NCBI RefSeq assembly: GCF_011355085.1
Contig: NZ_VXCP01000020.1
Location: forward strand, 62,001-126,000
Source: Pseudomonas akapageensis
Lineage (GTDB): Bacteria; Pseudomonadota; Gammaproteobacteria; Pseudomonadales; Pseudomonadaceae
DNA length: 64,000 nucleotides
Direction of reading: 5' to 3'
Shown: positions 1 through 9,892 of the stretch, piece by piece
Layout of the letters: each line of letters opens with the position of its first letter
Position numbering within the stretch: the stretch's first letter is position 1
The notes under the pieces: model-generated
Database searches by the model: none
The model's input: the letters and a program-made list of their open reading frames with translations, nothing else
Told to the model about the DNA's origin: nothing
Program-made: the position numbers and the translations under genes

Positions 1-33
1 ATCAATGTGGCGCTGGGTATCTGGAGTTATCGC

Positions 34-564
34 ATGAATAATCGTCTTACATCGTTGGCGTTGCTTGTATGCCTGGTATCACCCTTGGCATCTGCGCAGA
101 TGTTGCAGCCTGGGTTATGGGAGTTGACCACCAGCAATATGCAAGTCGATGGCAAACCACTTCCAGACCTGCAGGTGCTGAAGGGGCAACTGGATATCTT
201 GATGTCACCCGAACAACGCGCAATGTTGGAGCAGGGTATGGCCAAGCAAGGCATCACGCTTGGGGGCAACGGCATTCAAACGTGCCTGACGCCTGAACAG
301 GTCAAAACTGACGATATTCCTTTGCAGGATCCGCAGTCAGGCTGCAAGCAGCAGATCACTGAACGCAATGGCAACGTCTGGAAGTTCCGCTTCAGTTGCC
401 CCAAAGCGCAGGGCTCCGGTGTAACTCAATTCCTGAGTGACAAGGAGTTCCTGACCAAGGTCAATGGTACGTTCAATGCCACCGGTACTCAGCAGCAAGG
501 CAGCATGGAATCCCGCGCTGTCTGGAAAGGGCAGAACTGCGGTAGCGTGAAACCAAGAGTCTGA
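34..564 (+). CDS. DUF3617 domain secreted protein
   Basis: A 176-residue protein with an N-terminal signal peptide (basic start, hydrophobic core LALLVCLVSPLASA) and then the LQPGLWELT segment typical of DUF3617 proteins. This family is common in Pseudomonas and has no assigned function. Cysteines occur in QTCLTPEQ, SGCKQQ, FSCPKA and QNCGS, so periplasmic disulfides are plausible. The start at 34 is chosen because GGAG stands 9 bases upstream and the signal peptide begins there; an in-frame start at 7 would only add a non-hydrophobic leader. The gene converges on folE2, and a weak inverted repeat (AGCCCGG/CCGGGCT, 594-634) lies between them. Family assignment is good; function is unknown. 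Confidence 0.8.
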   Translation: MNNRLTSLALLVCLVSPLASAQMLQPGLWELTTSNMQVDGKPLPDLQVLKGQLDILMSPEQRAMLEQGMAKQGITLGGNGIQTCLTPEQVKTDDIPLQDPQSGCKQQITERNGNVWKFRFSCPKAQGSGVTQFLSDKEFLTKVNGTFNATGTQQQGSMESRAVWKGQNCGSVKPRV

Positions 565-644
565 TCGGTAGAAACTGTAAGAACTCTTATTGGAGCCCGG
601 CACCAATGGTGATGGGTTCCATCTCGTCCGGGCTGTCGACTGCG

Positions 645-1532
645 TTACCAGTTCCAGCTGCTGCAGGCGACAGCGTCATGAGCATGCAGGCTTTCTGCAT
701 GAGTAACGCGTAGTTTAAAAGCCGACAACCACGGCAGCGTTTTCATTGCCAGGTTCAACCGCCGTGCGGCGTCCTCACAGAACATCAGGTTCTGGCCGTT
801 GGCCAAGGCAAAGGCTTGTTCATCTTCGCGCTTGACTGCTGTTTGCACCGCCGTTCCGAGGGCTGCTTCAGCACGATCGATCAATGCCTCGATTGGCAAT
901 GTGTCGCACTCTTCGTTCAAGCGTACATCCAGATTCGCAAAGCTACGTTGACTATGGGGGGTAGCAACTACACCCCCTGTGCTTCCGAGCCAGGTCAATA
1001 GGTCTTCATGCTTCAGCGGGCGGTCGGCGAAATCCTGAACGAACTGTTGCTGAATTAACTGTCGTGCCAGGGCGGCAGAGCATGGGCAAGTCGATGAGTA
1101 ACTCACCTCAACGTTTAGTTCCACGTGGAACACTTTTTGATGAAGCTTGACAGACAGCGTCACTGGGTACGCCTTCCATCCGGCTAATGCGCTAATCAGT
1201 GCCGGGCGCTGGATCATCAATTCGAAGTGAAGATTGAGGTAGGCGCAGGTGGAAATGTCCTCGTGACTGTCGAGAAAACCCTGCAAAACCTGGCGAATCA
1301 ATGCAGGTGTGAGTGGTTGGTGTTCAAAAGCTTCAAGGGCCAGATACAGGCGGGACATGTGTATGCCTCGTGTTTCTCCACAATCCAGGCTCACTCCGGC
1401 ATCGGCGCTTGCGCGAATGCGTTGTGCGTGGAACATCAAGGGCAGGGCAATGCCATACATGCCAACCCAGCCGAGTGACACGGGCTGGCATGTGGCCTGT
1501 GCGGCAATGTCGGGAAGGATTGACGCGTTCAT
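645..1532 (-). CDS. folE2: GTP cyclohydrolase I type 2 (FolE2)
   Basis: A 295-residue FolE2/MptA-family protein. The enzyme converts GTP to 7,8-dihydroneopterin triphosphate, the first step of folate synthesis. Unlike FolE1 it does not strictly need zinc, so bacteria often switch to it when zinc is scarce. The STCPCS motif at residues 147-152 carries the conserved active-site cysteine region, and GETRGIHMSR near residues 52-61 is also family-typical. The gene is transcribed away from the COG0523 GTPase, and a perfect palindrome of Zur-box type sits in the shared upstream region. Zur repression lifted under zinc limitation is therefore inferred. Length and motifs look intact. Confidence 0.93.
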   Translation of the reverse strand: MNASILPDIAAQATCQPVSLGWVGMYGIALPLMFHAQRIRASADAGVSLDCGETRGIHMSRLYLALEAFEHQPLTPALIRQVLQGFLDSHEDISTCAYLNLHFELMIQRPALISALAGWKAYPVTLSVKLHQKVFHVELNVEVSYSSTCPCSAALARQLIQQQFVQDFADRPLKHEDLLTWLGSTGGVVATPHSQRSFANLDVRLNEECDTLPIEALIDRAEAALGTAVQTAVKREDEQAFALANGQNLMFCEDAARRLNLAMKTLPWLSAFKLRVTHAESLHAHDAVACSSWNW

Positions 1533-1574
1533 GTGATTTTCCCCTTCGGAACGTAATCGGCAGCTGGTTTATAT

Positions 1575-1597
1575 GCAATGTTATACTATAACATTGC
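1575..1597. promoter_or_regulatory. Putative Zur operator between folE2 and the COG0523 GTPase gene
   Basis: A perfect inverted repeat of 11-bp arms (GCAATGTTATA and its mirror) around a single C at 1586. The GTTATAnnATAAC-like core matches the zinc uptake regulator box of gammaproteobacteria. It lies 43 bp from the folE2 start and 41 bp from the GTPase start, so it could control both directions. Binding itself is inferred. Confidence 0.85.
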
Positions 1598-1637
1598 TTC
1601 AAGCCGAACCATTGCGAACTCGAATGAGGAGTCAGTC

Positions 1638-2846
<1,209 letters not shown>

Positions 2847-2913
2847 TAGTGAATACCCTGGCGATAGGGCATATTGTCCACATCGTCTGTCGCCATCCTT
2901 CAAGCCATCCAAC

Positions 2914-3888
2914 ATGCTGCAGAACATACCCACCCACGTCATTGCCGGCCCGCTGGGTGCTGGCAAAACCACATTGATCCGTCAGCTCATGGCGCAACGA
3001 CCTGTCGGTGAGCGCTGGGCGGTGCTGATCAACGAGTTCGGCCAGGTGGGTATCGACGCTGCGCTGCTGACCACGGCTGATGACGGTATCGCACTGGGCG
3101 AGGTGGCGGGCGGTTGCTTGTGCTGTGTCAACGGTGCTCCATTCCAGATCGGGCTGGGTCGATTATTGCGTAAAGCCAGACCTGATCGGTTGTGGATAGA
3201 GCCTTCCGGGCTCGGCCATCCACTTCAACTGATGGCGCAGTTGCGCGAGCCTCCATGGCAAGACGTGCTTGCCGTACAACCTGCAGTCATGGTGCTTGAT
3301 GCACAGGCAATGGCTTGTGGACAACTTTTGCCGGAGGCCCAGCAACAGGCATTGGCGGCGGCAGGACTGTTGTTGTTGAATAAATCGCAAGGGCTGGATG
3401 TGGATAAGCGCTTGTGGATAACAAAGCAGCTGCCAGATGTAGCGCTGTACTGGACCGATCAGGCGAATCTGCCGTTGTCGTTGATCCCAGGTGGTCAAAT
3501 CAAGGCTGGTGCTCCTGTGGATAACGTGGCTTTACCCCAAGGCAATGAACGGATCCCGGCAGTATGGTCCGACATTGCCCTGCCGATCAGTCAAGTCCAG
3601 GATCGCGACGAAGGCTGGAGCGTGGGCTGGCGCTGGCATCCGAGCCAGCAGTTCGCGTCGGAACAGGTTGAGCACTGGCTGGGTGGATTGAATTGGCGCC
3701 GAGCCAAATTAGTTATCCACAGCCCTTCAGGCTGGCAGTCAGCCAACGCTATGGATCGGCAACCTTTGCGCTGGCAACCCAGCGAGTGGCGGCGGGATTC
3801 GCGCCTTGAACTGATCTTTGCCGAACCCCAGGAGCTCGATAGCCTGCAAGCCGGCATGGACTCATGCCGAGTAAAGCCCTGTGGATAA
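2914..3888 (+). CDS. Second COG0523/CobW-like GTPase
   Basis: A 324-residue G3E-family GTPase, shorter than its neighbour. Walker A is GPLGAGKTT at residues 12-20, the metal site CLCC is at 68-71, IEPSG is the switch-like motif, and LLNKSQ stands where NKxD is expected. It follows the zigA-like gene on the same strand, which suggests shared zinc control and a related insertion or storage role; the client is unknown. The start at 2914 is chosen because longer in-frame starts run into the upstream gene. The coding sequence contains an unusual number of perfect DnaA-box 9-mers (listed separately). The stop codon TAA is itself part of one of them. Confidence 0.85.
   Translation: MLQNIPTHVIAGPLGAGKTTLIRQLMAQRPVGERWAVLINEFGQVGIDAALLTTADDGIALGEVAGGCLCCVNGAPFQIGLGRLLRKARPDRLWIEPSGLGHPLQLMAQLREPPWQDVLAVQPAVMVLDAQAMACGQLLPEAQQQALAAAGLLLLNKSQGLDVDKRLWITKQLPDVALYWTDQANLPLSLIPGGQIKAGAPVDNVALPQGNERIPAVWSDIALPISQVQDRDEGWSVGWRWHPSQQFASEQVEHWLGGLNWRRAKLVIHSPSGWQSANAMDRQPLRWQPSEWRRDSRLELIFAEPQELDSLQAGMDSCRVKPCG
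3399..3888. repeat. Cluster of five perfect DnaA-box-like 9-mers
   Basis: TTATCCACA or its complement TGTGGATAA occurs exactly at 3399-3407, 3413-3421, 3516-3524, 3713-3721 and 3880-3888. One-mismatch copies are at 3191 and 3316. The copies fall in different reading frames of the GTPase gene, so the repetition is at DNA level, not peptide level. Confidence 0.8.
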
Positions 3889-3906
3889 CTTAGCGCGGGT
3901 TGTGAA

Positions 3907-4299
3907 TCAATGCCGCCAGCGGTTGTGTTCCTGACGCCATTGATTCATTTCGATGATTTCGGCGGTCTGTTGAGGCGGCTTGATCTCGAAGGGGTAGGGA
4001 GCAAGTTCGATCTGTACGGTATGGACGCCGAACTGGGTGATGGAGCCGGGGTGGCGCTGTTCGCCGGTAACCGTGAATTCGAAGTTATACACACGGGCGA
4101 ACCGACGTCTTCCGTTGGCGTCGCGTACAAAAGCAAAGCGCTTGAACGCGACATTGCCGTCCAGCAGTTCCAGATCGAGTTTGGCGCAGTGCTGCTTGAC
4201 CCTTTCGAGCGCCTTCTCACGCATCCCATGGTTGTGCCACAGCCAGGCGCCACCAGTTGCAAGCAGCATCAGGACGAACAGATTTCCGAGGGTAAACAT
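3907..4299 (-). CDS. DUF3301 domain membrane-anchored protein
   Basis: A 130-residue protein with one N-terminal membrane segment (LGNLFVLMLLATGGAWLWHNHG) followed by a soluble domain rich in charged residues. The pattern, including RRRFARVYNFEFTVTGEQRHPG, fits DUF3301, a small gammaproteobacterial family of unknown function. The ATG at 4299 has GGAG 9 bases upstream; an adjoining TTG is less likely. It converges on the second GTPase gene and is back-to-back with pdxY. Confidence 0.75.
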   Translation of the reverse strand: MFTLGNLFVLMLLATGGAWLWHNHGMREKALERVKQHCAKLDLELLDGNVAFKRFAFVRDANGRRRFARVYNFEFTVTGEQRHPGSITQFGVHTVQIELAPYPFEIKPPQQTAEIIEMNQWRQEHNRWRH

Positions 4300-4414
4300 C
4301 AACGTTTGCTCCGACTAGTTGCTATCAGCTTAACTGCCTCGCCGGTCTGTCGTACAGGCTGCATTTGGCGCCATACTGCGTGCCTGAATATTCCATCAGC
4401 TTCAGGAACCTCGC

Positions 4415-5287
4415 ATGAAACGTACACCGCACCTGCTCGCTATCCAGTCTCACGTGGTTTTCGGACATGCCGGCAACAGTGCGGCGGTATTTCCCATGCA
4501 GCGCGTTGGGGTCAATGTCTGGCCGCTGAACACGGTGCAGTTTTCCAATCACACTCAGTATGGCCAGTGGGCGGGAGAAGTGTTGGCTCCGCAACAGATT
4601 CCGGCGCTGGTGGAAGGGATTGCGACGATTGGTGAGCTCGGCAATTGCGATGGCGTGCTTTCCGGCTATCTGGGCAGCGCCGACCAGGGCCGGGCAATCC
4701 TCGATGGCGTGAGCCGGATCAAGGACGCCAACCCCAAGGCCGTTTACCTGTGCGATCCGGTGATGGGACACCCGGAAAAGGGCTGCATCGTGCCGGCGGA
4801 AGTCAGTGACTTCCTGCTCGAGGAAGCGGTGGCCGTTGCCGACTACCTGTGTCCCAATCAATTGGAGCTAGACAGTTTCTCAGGGCGTGCGGCCCAGTCG
4901 CTGGAAGATTGCGTGGGCATGGCTCGTGCGCTGCTGGCCCGTGGGCCGAAGGCGGTGCTGGTCAAACATCTTTCTTACGTCGGCAAGCCTGCCGAACACT
5001 TTGAAATGCTGTTGGTGACGGCCGAGGGCAATTGGCACCTGCGTCGGCCACTATTGGCCTTTCCACGGCAACCGGTCGGAGTGGGCGATCTGACTTCCGG
5101 CCTGTTCCTGGCGCGGGTACTGCTGGGCGATGACCTGGTGACAGCATTCGAATTTACTGCGGCGGCTGTCCATGAGGTGCTGCTAGAAACCCAGGCCTGC
5201 GCCAGCTATGAACTAGAGCTGGTGCGGGCCCAGGACCGGATCGTTCATCCGCGGCTGCGGTTCGAAGCGGTACGCTTGTCTGCCTAG
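4415..5287 (+). CDS. pdxY: Pyridoxal kinase PdxY
   Basis: A 290-residue ribokinase-fold kinase that phosphorylates pyridoxal in the vitamin B6 salvage pathway. The N-terminus [22 protein letters not shown] and the segment YLCDPVMGH are hallmarks of PdxK/PdxY. Near the C-terminus, [12 protein letters not shown] carries the GxGD catalytic motif. Its length matches the family. Its last 4 bases overlap the end of the convergent thioesterase gene. Confidence 0.93.
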   Translation: MKRTPHLLAIQSHVVFGHAGNSAAVFPMQRVGVNVWPLNTVQFSNHTQYGQWAGEVLAPQQIPALVEGIATIGELGNCDGVLSGYLGSADQGRAILDGVSRIKDANPKAVYLCDPVMGHPEKGCIVPAEVSDFLLEEAVAVADYLCPNQLELDSFSGRAAQSLEDCVGMARALLARGPKAVLVKHLSYVGKPAEHFEMLLVTAEGNWHLRRPLLAFPRQPVGVGDLTSGLFLARVLLGDDLVTAFEFTAAAVHEVLLETQACASYELELVRAQDRIVHPRLRFEAVRLSA

Positions 5288-5769
5288 AGTGCGTCGGTCT
5301 TGAGTTCCTGATAACGCTTTTCCAGCTCCTGGCGGATCTGCCGGCGTTGCTTGCCCTGAATGTACCGGCGCTTTTCTTCGCTGGTTTGCGGCTGCAGCGG
5401 CGGCACCGCAGCTGACTTGCGGTCGTCATCGACGGCGACCATGGTAAAGAAACAGCTATTGGTATGCCGCACCGAGCGCTCGCGGATGTTTTCCGTCACG
5501 ACCTTGATGCCGACCTCCATCGAGGTATTGCCGGTGTAGTTGACCGATGCCAGGAAGGTCACCAGTTCACCGACATGAATCGGCTCGCGAAAGATGACCT
5601 GGTCCACCGACAGGGTGACCACGTACCGGCCCGCGTAGCGGCTTGCGCAGGCATAGGCGACTTCGTCGAGGTACTTGAGCAGCGTCCCGCCATGCACATT
5701 GCCAGAAAAGTTGGCCATGTCCGGGGTCATCAGGACGGTCATCGACAACTGGGCGTTTCCAGGTTCCAT
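5284..5769 (-). CDS. Acyl-CoA thioesterase, hot-dog fold (YciA/BACH-like)
   Basis: A 161-residue single hot-dog domain protein. The sequence [25 protein letters not shown] has the HGGxLLxxxDE pattern of acyl-CoA hydrolases, and [19 protein letters not shown] strands follow (here [17 protein letters not shown]). The C-terminal 40 residues are charged and probably helical. Substrate preference cannot be read from sequence; broad medium- to long-chain acyl-CoA hydrolysis is typical. It converges with pdxY (4-base overlap). Confidence 0.87.
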   Translation of the reverse strand: MEPGNAQLSMTVLMTPDMANFSGNVHGGTLLKYLDEVAYACASRYAGRYVVTLSVDQVIFREPIHVGELVTFLASVNYTGNTSMEVGIKVVTENIRERSVRHTNSCFFTMVAVDDDRKSAAVPPLQPQTSEEKRRYIQGKQRRQIRQELEKRYQELKTDAL

Positions 5770-6086
5770 AGTGTGCTCACGGTAAGGTTGCGGTGATTTT
5801 GGGCGGCGCCTGATGCTGGCGCTTCTATCCCAATGACAAATCCCATCTTGTTCGGGACGCTGGCTGATCCCTTGCCGTCACGCTATTCGCGCCATTTCCT
5901 GGGGCTAACCGGCCTATCTGTTTCTGCATATTGCATCGCATTTTTGCAGGTGAGGGCGGTGTTAACCTGATTCAGCGACTCGGCGTGGGTGCTTCCTACA
6001 TTTAAAACACTAAATTCCTGCAACTCAATCGGTCATTTCTGATGTCGTTGCGGGTGATCCTTTGCGCTGAACAAGGAGTCCGTACC
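5770..6086. other. Intergenic region of 317 bp without a recognised gene
   Basis: This region separates the divergent thioesterase and antiporter genes and must hold both promoters. No coding sequence, RNA gene or strong palindrome was recognised in it. Confidence 0.6.
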
Positions 6087-7844
6087 GTGCATGCCATCAG
6101 TTTCATCCAGGATCTGGCGGTGATCATGCTGATTGCCGGTATCGTGACCATCCTCTTTCACCGGTTCAAGCAGCCAGTGGTGCTGGGCTATATCGTTGCC
6201 GGTTTCATTATTGGGCCTCATACGCCGCCGTTCGGGCTGATACATGACGAAGAGACCATCAAGACCCTGGCCGAACTGGGAGTGATCTTCCTGATGTTCT
6301 GCCTTGGCCTGGAGTTCAGTCTGCGCAAACTGTTCAGGGTCGGCGCCACGGCCTTCATCGCCGCCTTTCTGGAAATCGTCCTGATGATCTGGATTGGCTA
6401 TGAGATTGGTCGCTGGTTTGACTGGAACACCATGGACTCACTGTTTCTCGGCGCAATCCTGGCAATCTCCTCGACCACGATCATCGTCAAGGCACTCAAT
6501 GACCTGAAGATGAAAAACCAGCGCTTCGCGCAATTGATCTTCGGCGTACTGATTGTCGAGGACATACTCGGCATCGGCATCATCGCCCTGCTTTCGGGCA
6601 TCGCCGTCAGCGGCTCGGTCAGTTCCGGCGAGGTGTTTTCCACGGTCGGCAAGTTGTCGCTGTTCATGATCGTGGCGCTGGTCATCGGCATTTTGCTCGT
6701 ACCACGACTGCTGGCCTACGTGGCGAAGTTCGAGAGCAATGAAATGCTGCTGATTACAGTCCTGGGCCTGTGTTTCGGTTTTTGCCTGTTGGTGGTCAAG
6801 CTTGAATACAGCATGGTGCTGGGGGCTTTCCTGATCGGCGCAATCATGGCTGAGTCTCGGCAGCTGTTGAAAATTGAACACTTGATCGAACCCATTCGCG
6901 ACATGTTCAGCGCAATTTTCTTTGTCGCCATTGGCTTGATGATCAACCCGAGCATCCTGCTCGACTATGCCTGGCCGATCGTAGTGATCACTGTGGCTGT
7001 GGTGCTGGGCAAGATGTTGTCTTGCGGGCTGGGCGCGTTTATTGCGGGCAATGATGGCCGGACGTCATTGCGGGTAGGAATGGGATTGTCCCAGATTGGC
7101 GAGTTTTCGTTCATCATCGCAGCGTTAGGCATGACGCTGCAGGTCACCAGCGATTTTCTCTACCCGGTCGCGGTGGCGGTATCGGCGATCACCACATTGC
7201 TTACGCCGTATCTGATTCGGGGCGCCGACCCGCTATCACTGAAGCTGGCAGCCATCATGCCCAGACGCATCGCCCGGGTTTTCGGGCTCTATGGTGAATG
7301 GCTGCGCAGTATCCAGCCGCGAGGCGAGGGCGCGCTGCTGGCATCGATGATCAGGCGCATCCTGCTGCAAGTGGGTGTCAATCTGGCGCTGGTGATGGCG
7401 ATCTTCTTCAGCGGGGGATATTTCGCCGAGCGTATCGGCAGCTACCTGGATGATTGGTTGACCGACACAGGTTGGCAAAAAGCCTTGATCTGGGGCGCTG
7501 CCCTGCTTGTTTCGCTGCCGTTCTTGATCGCGGCTTATCGCAAGCTCAAGGCGCTGTCGATGTTGCTTGCGGAGTTGGGGGTCAAGCCAGAAATGGCTGG
7601 TCGCCACACGCAACGCGTGCGACGGATTATCGCCGAGGTGATCCCAGTGCTGTCGCTGCTGGTGATTTTTCTGCTGCTGGCGGCGTTGTCCGCCAGCATT
7701 CTGCCGACCAACGAGCTATTGCTGTTGGTGGTCTTCGTGGCCGCCGCCATCGCCGCCGTACTGTGGCGTTGGTTTATCCGGGTGCATACGCGGATGCAGA
7801 TCGCGTTGCTGGAGACCCTGGACAACCACCAGGACGGCGCCTGA
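6087..7844 (+). CDS. Monovalent cation:proton antiporter, KefB/CPA2 type
   Basis: A 585-residue integral membrane protein. The first ~380 residues form the Na+/H+ exchanger-like domain of about 12 helices, with GYIVAGFIIGP early and FLMFCLGLEFSLRKL typical of the Kef group. The C-terminal part has further hydrophobic helices instead of a TrkA-N (NAD-binding) domain, so it is not a classical glutathione-gated KefB/KefC. The start is GTG at 6087 (MHAISFIQ), with AAGGAG 8 bases upstream. Likely substrates are K+ or Na+ in exchange for protons; which one is not decidable. Confidence 0.85.
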   Translation: MHAISFIQDLAVIMLIAGIVTILFHRFKQPVVLGYIVAGFIIGPHTPPFGLIHDEETIKTLAELGVIFLMFCLGLEFSLRKLFRVGATAFIAAFLEIVLMIWIGYEIGRWFDWNTMDSLFLGAILAISSTTIIVKALNDLKMKNQRFAQLIFGVLIVEDILGIGIIALLSGIAVSGSVSSGEVFSTVGKLSLFMIVALVIGILLVPRLLAYVAKFESNEMLLITVLGLCFGFCLLVVKLEYSMVLGAFLIGAIMAESRQLLKIEHLIEPIRDMFSAIFFVAIGLMINPSILLDYAWPIVVITVAVVLGKMLSCGLGAFIAGNDGRTSLRVGMGLSQIGEFSFIIAALGMTLQVTSDFLYPVAVAVSAITTLLTPYLIRGADPLSLKLAAIMPRRIARVFGLYGEWLRSIQPRGEGALLASMIRRILLQVGVNLALVMAIFFSGGYFAERIGSYLDDWLTDTGWQKALIWGAALLVSLPFLIAAYRKLKALSMLLAELGVKPEMAGRHTQRVRRIIAEVIPVLSLLVIFLLLAALSASILPTNELLLLVVFVAAAIAAVLWRWFIRVHTRMQIALLETLDNHQDGA

Positions 7845-7856
7845 TTGGAGGGCGTT

Positions 7857-8264
7857 TCAGCTTTCCAGCCAGACGTCCCGGGCCCAATGCCAGACCGACT
7901 CCCAGCTTTCTTCGGTGACCAGCTCCTCTTCGGCCGACCACAGCACTACCGTGCCGTCTTCTTCGACGCAGTAGTAGTCGTCGCCATCCTGGCAGATAGG
8001 AATGAGCTCTCGCGGAACGCCCATATCCCAGGCCGTCGCAGCTACGTCTGGCAGGTAAGTATGCGACTGTGGGTCGGTGACGGTAACAGGCTCAAGGCTG
8101 CCGTAGACCACATCACTGACGGTCAGCAAAAATTCCTTGAAGACGAAAGGAATATTGATGAACAACTGCTCTTCGATCTCGACCAGTAGATCCTCGTCCG
8201 GCAATTCCAGCGGGACCGGAACGGGTTCGTTGGCTTCACGGAGTTGTTCGATGACTTCTTCCAC
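7857..8264 (-). CDS. SMI1/KNR4 family (SUKH) protein
   Basis: A 135-residue acidic protein. The pattern LPEDLLVEIEEQL-like (here LPDEDLLVEIEEQLFI), IPFVFKEFLLTVSDVVYG, PICQDGDDYYCVEEDGTVVLW matches the SMI1/KNR4 (SUKH) fold. Some SUKH proteins are immunity proteins of contact-dependent toxins, but no toxin gene is adjacent, so a solitary housekeeping or orphan role is equally possible. The start is GTG with GAGGAAA upstream; the nearby ATG at 8269 is out of frame. It lies downstream of the Tim44-like gene but is separated from it by a terminator. Confidence 0.75.
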   Translation of the reverse strand: MEEVIEQLREANEPVPVPLELPDEDLLVEIEEQLFINIPFVFKEFLLTVSDVVYGSLEPVTVTDPQSHTYLPDVAATAWDMGVPRELIPICQDGDDYYCVEEDGTVVLWSAEEELVTEESWESVWHWARDVWLES

Positions 8265-8342
8265 GGCATTTTTCCTCTGACCAGATGGCGCGGTGCGGTT
8301 TATACATTAGCTGGATATTAGTGCAATGGTAAAAATGCAAAA

Positions 8343-8360
8343 CCCCGGACATGTCCGGGG
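8343..8360 (-). terminator. Rho-independent terminator after the Tim44-like gene
   Basis: A perfect 18-bp palindrome with CCCCGGAC arms. On the minus strand it is followed by TTTTGCATTTTT. It lies 22 bp past the Tim44-like stop codon. The plus side also carries six Ts, so it may work in both directions. Confidence 0.85.
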
Positions 8361-8382
8361 TTTTTTGTGCAATGCCTCAGGC

Positions 8383-9246
8383 TCAGCCGTTTTGGCGGAT
8401 ACCTGCGACCAGCCAAGGCTGGTTGTCGCCCGGGGCGCGCTCCATGTTCCAGCTTTCGCTGAAGATCTCGCCCTGGTCGAAGCGAGAGGTTTTCGACACG
8501 CCGTTGAAGGTCAGGGTGGCGATGGTCTTGTCGGCGCGATCATCCACGCCTTCGAGCTGCACGTTCAGGTCGTCGATGTAGGTGGACTGGAAGCCGTCAC
8601 CGAGGCTGGCGCGTTCCTGTTTCAGGAACTGCAGCATTTGCGGAGTCACGAACTCGGCAATCTTGTCCATTTCGTTGGCATCCCAGTGCTGCTGGAGCGA
8701 CTGGAAGTGATTGCGGGCGGCTTCAAGGAAGCGCTGCTCGTTGAACCAGGCCGGTGCATTGATGACCGGGCGAGCTGCCGCAGCCGGTGCTGCCGAACCA
8801 CCGAAGACCGACGGCTGGGCTGGCTGCTCGAACGCTTCACGCTGGAATGGCGCGTGGCCGGCAGGCGCCATTTGCGGCTGCTGCTTGCGACGGCGTGCGG
8901 CGATGAAACGGAACACCAGGAAGGCAATGACCGCCATGATCAGGATGTCGAAGATCTGCATGCCCTGGAAGCCGTCGCCCATGAACATGGAAGCGAGCAG
9001 GCCACCGGCGGCGATGCCGGCCAGTGGGCCGAGCCAGCGCGAAGCACCGCTGGCGGCAGCCGGTGCGCGGCCAGGAACGGCTGCAGCAGCGCCTGGCGTG
9101 GCAGGTGCGGTTGGCGCTACCTGACGAGTCTGGTGGGTCGGGGCCGAGCCGATGCTCTTGCCGCCACCGAAGCGTTTGGCCTGGGCGTCGATGCTCAGCG
9201 TCAAGCCGATGCAGAGCGCCAGGGCGATGCTAAGAAAACGTTGCAT
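8383..9246 (-). CDS. Tim44-like domain membrane protein
   Basis: A 287-residue protein. It has a signal-anchor (MQRFLSIALALCIGLTLSI), a low-complexity Ala/Pro linker, a Gly-rich hydrophobic stretch (GPLAGIAAGGLLASMFMG), a second membrane helix (IFDILIMAVIAFLVFRFIAA) and a C-terminal Tim44-like domain (WFNEQRFLEAARNHFQSLQQHWD, then strands ending VSKTSRFDQGEIFSESWNMER). Bacterial members are envelope proteins of poorly known role. The start at 9246 puts the signal sequence at the N-terminus; an upstream in-frame start is less convincing. A terminator follows. Confidence 0.85.
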   Translation of the reverse strand: MQRFLSIALALCIGLTLSIDAQAKRFGGGKSIGSAPTHQTRQVAPTAPATPGAAAAVPGRAPAAASGASRWLGPLAGIAAGGLLASMFMGDGFQGMQIFDILIMAVIAFLVFRFIAARRRKQQPQMAPAGHAPFQREAFEQPAQPSVFGGSAAPAAAARPVINAPAWFNEQRFLEAARNHFQSLQQHWDANEMDKIAEFVTPQMLQFLKQERASLGDGFQSTYIDDLNVQLEGVDDRADKTIATLTFNGVSKTSRFDQGEIFSESWNMERAPGDNQPWLVAGIRQNG

Positions 9247-9423
9247 AAGGGATTTTCCATTTGTGGATTGCACGCGCGTCATGTTGCACAGGTGTGTGAA
9301 GCATGACCAGCGACAGAGTGTTTCCAGCTTTTGCCTGGATGGATGACATGCCCATATAACGTGGGTTGTCGTCGTGTTGATTAAAATTTGTATGAAATTT
9401 CTGTTTTGATAGTCAGCCGTTGG

Positions 9424-9864
9424 CTAGCGACGCCACGCCAACAGCACGACGCCTGCCGTGATCAAGCTGATGCCTGCCCATTGGCGTATATCGAGCTTCT
9501 CGCCGAGTAAGGTCACGCCCAATACCGCCACCAGCACCACGCTGAGTTTGTCCACCGGCGCAACCAGCGACGCCTGGCCCAGCTGCAAGGCGCGGAAATA
9601 GCAGATCCACGACGCACCGGTGGCCAGGCCCGACAGGATCAGGAACAGATAGCTGCGTGGTGAGATCGAGCTTAATGATTGATATTGGCCCGTTGCATAG
9701 AGAATCAAGGCCAGGCTGATTAAAACGACGAACGTACGCAGCAGGGTCGCGAAGTCGGAGTTGATGCCGCTGATACCGACCTTCGCGAAAATGGCGGTCA
9801 AGGCGGCAAAAGCCGCCGAGAGCAGGGCCCAGAACGTCCATGACGAGAAAAAGCCGGAGCCCAT
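9424..9864 (-). CDS. Small EamA/DMT-family membrane protein
   Basis: A 146-residue hydrophobic protein with about five membrane helices. It matches a single EamA repeat (WALLSAAFAALTAIFAKVGI at the start; LVAPVDKLSVVLVAVLGVTLLGEK and AGISLITAGVVLLAWRR at the end). Full-size DMT transporters have two such repeats, so this protein probably works as a dimer. The substrate is unknown. The start at 9864 is chosen since longer in-frame starts add hydrophilic residues. It lies 28 bp downstream of uvrD on the same strand. Confidence 0.83.
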   Translation of the reverse strand: MGSGFFSSWTFWALLSAAFAALTAIFAKVGISGINSDFATLLRTFVVLISLALILYATGQYQSLSSISPRSYLFLILSGLATGASWICYFRALQLGQASLVAPVDKLSVVLVAVLGVTLLGEKLDIRQWAGISLITAGVVLLAWRR

Positions 9865-9892
9865 GCTTTGCGCCCTTGTAAGGTGGCCAGGG

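Noticed and set aside
594..634. AGCCCGG/CCGGGCT inverted repeat between the DUF3617 gene and folE2 as a terminator
   Set aside because: The loop is 27 bp and there is no T-tract on either side, so it is too weak to call.
3910..4635. 241-codon frame opposite the DUF3301 gene and into pdxY
   Set aside because: It runs against DUF3301, whose start and membrane helix are convincing, and it overlaps the pdxY start in another frame.
7857..8264. SMI1/KNR4 protein as part of a toxin-immunity locus
   Set aside because: No toxin, secretion signal or repeat protein gene is adjacent, and the neighbours are housekeeping genes.
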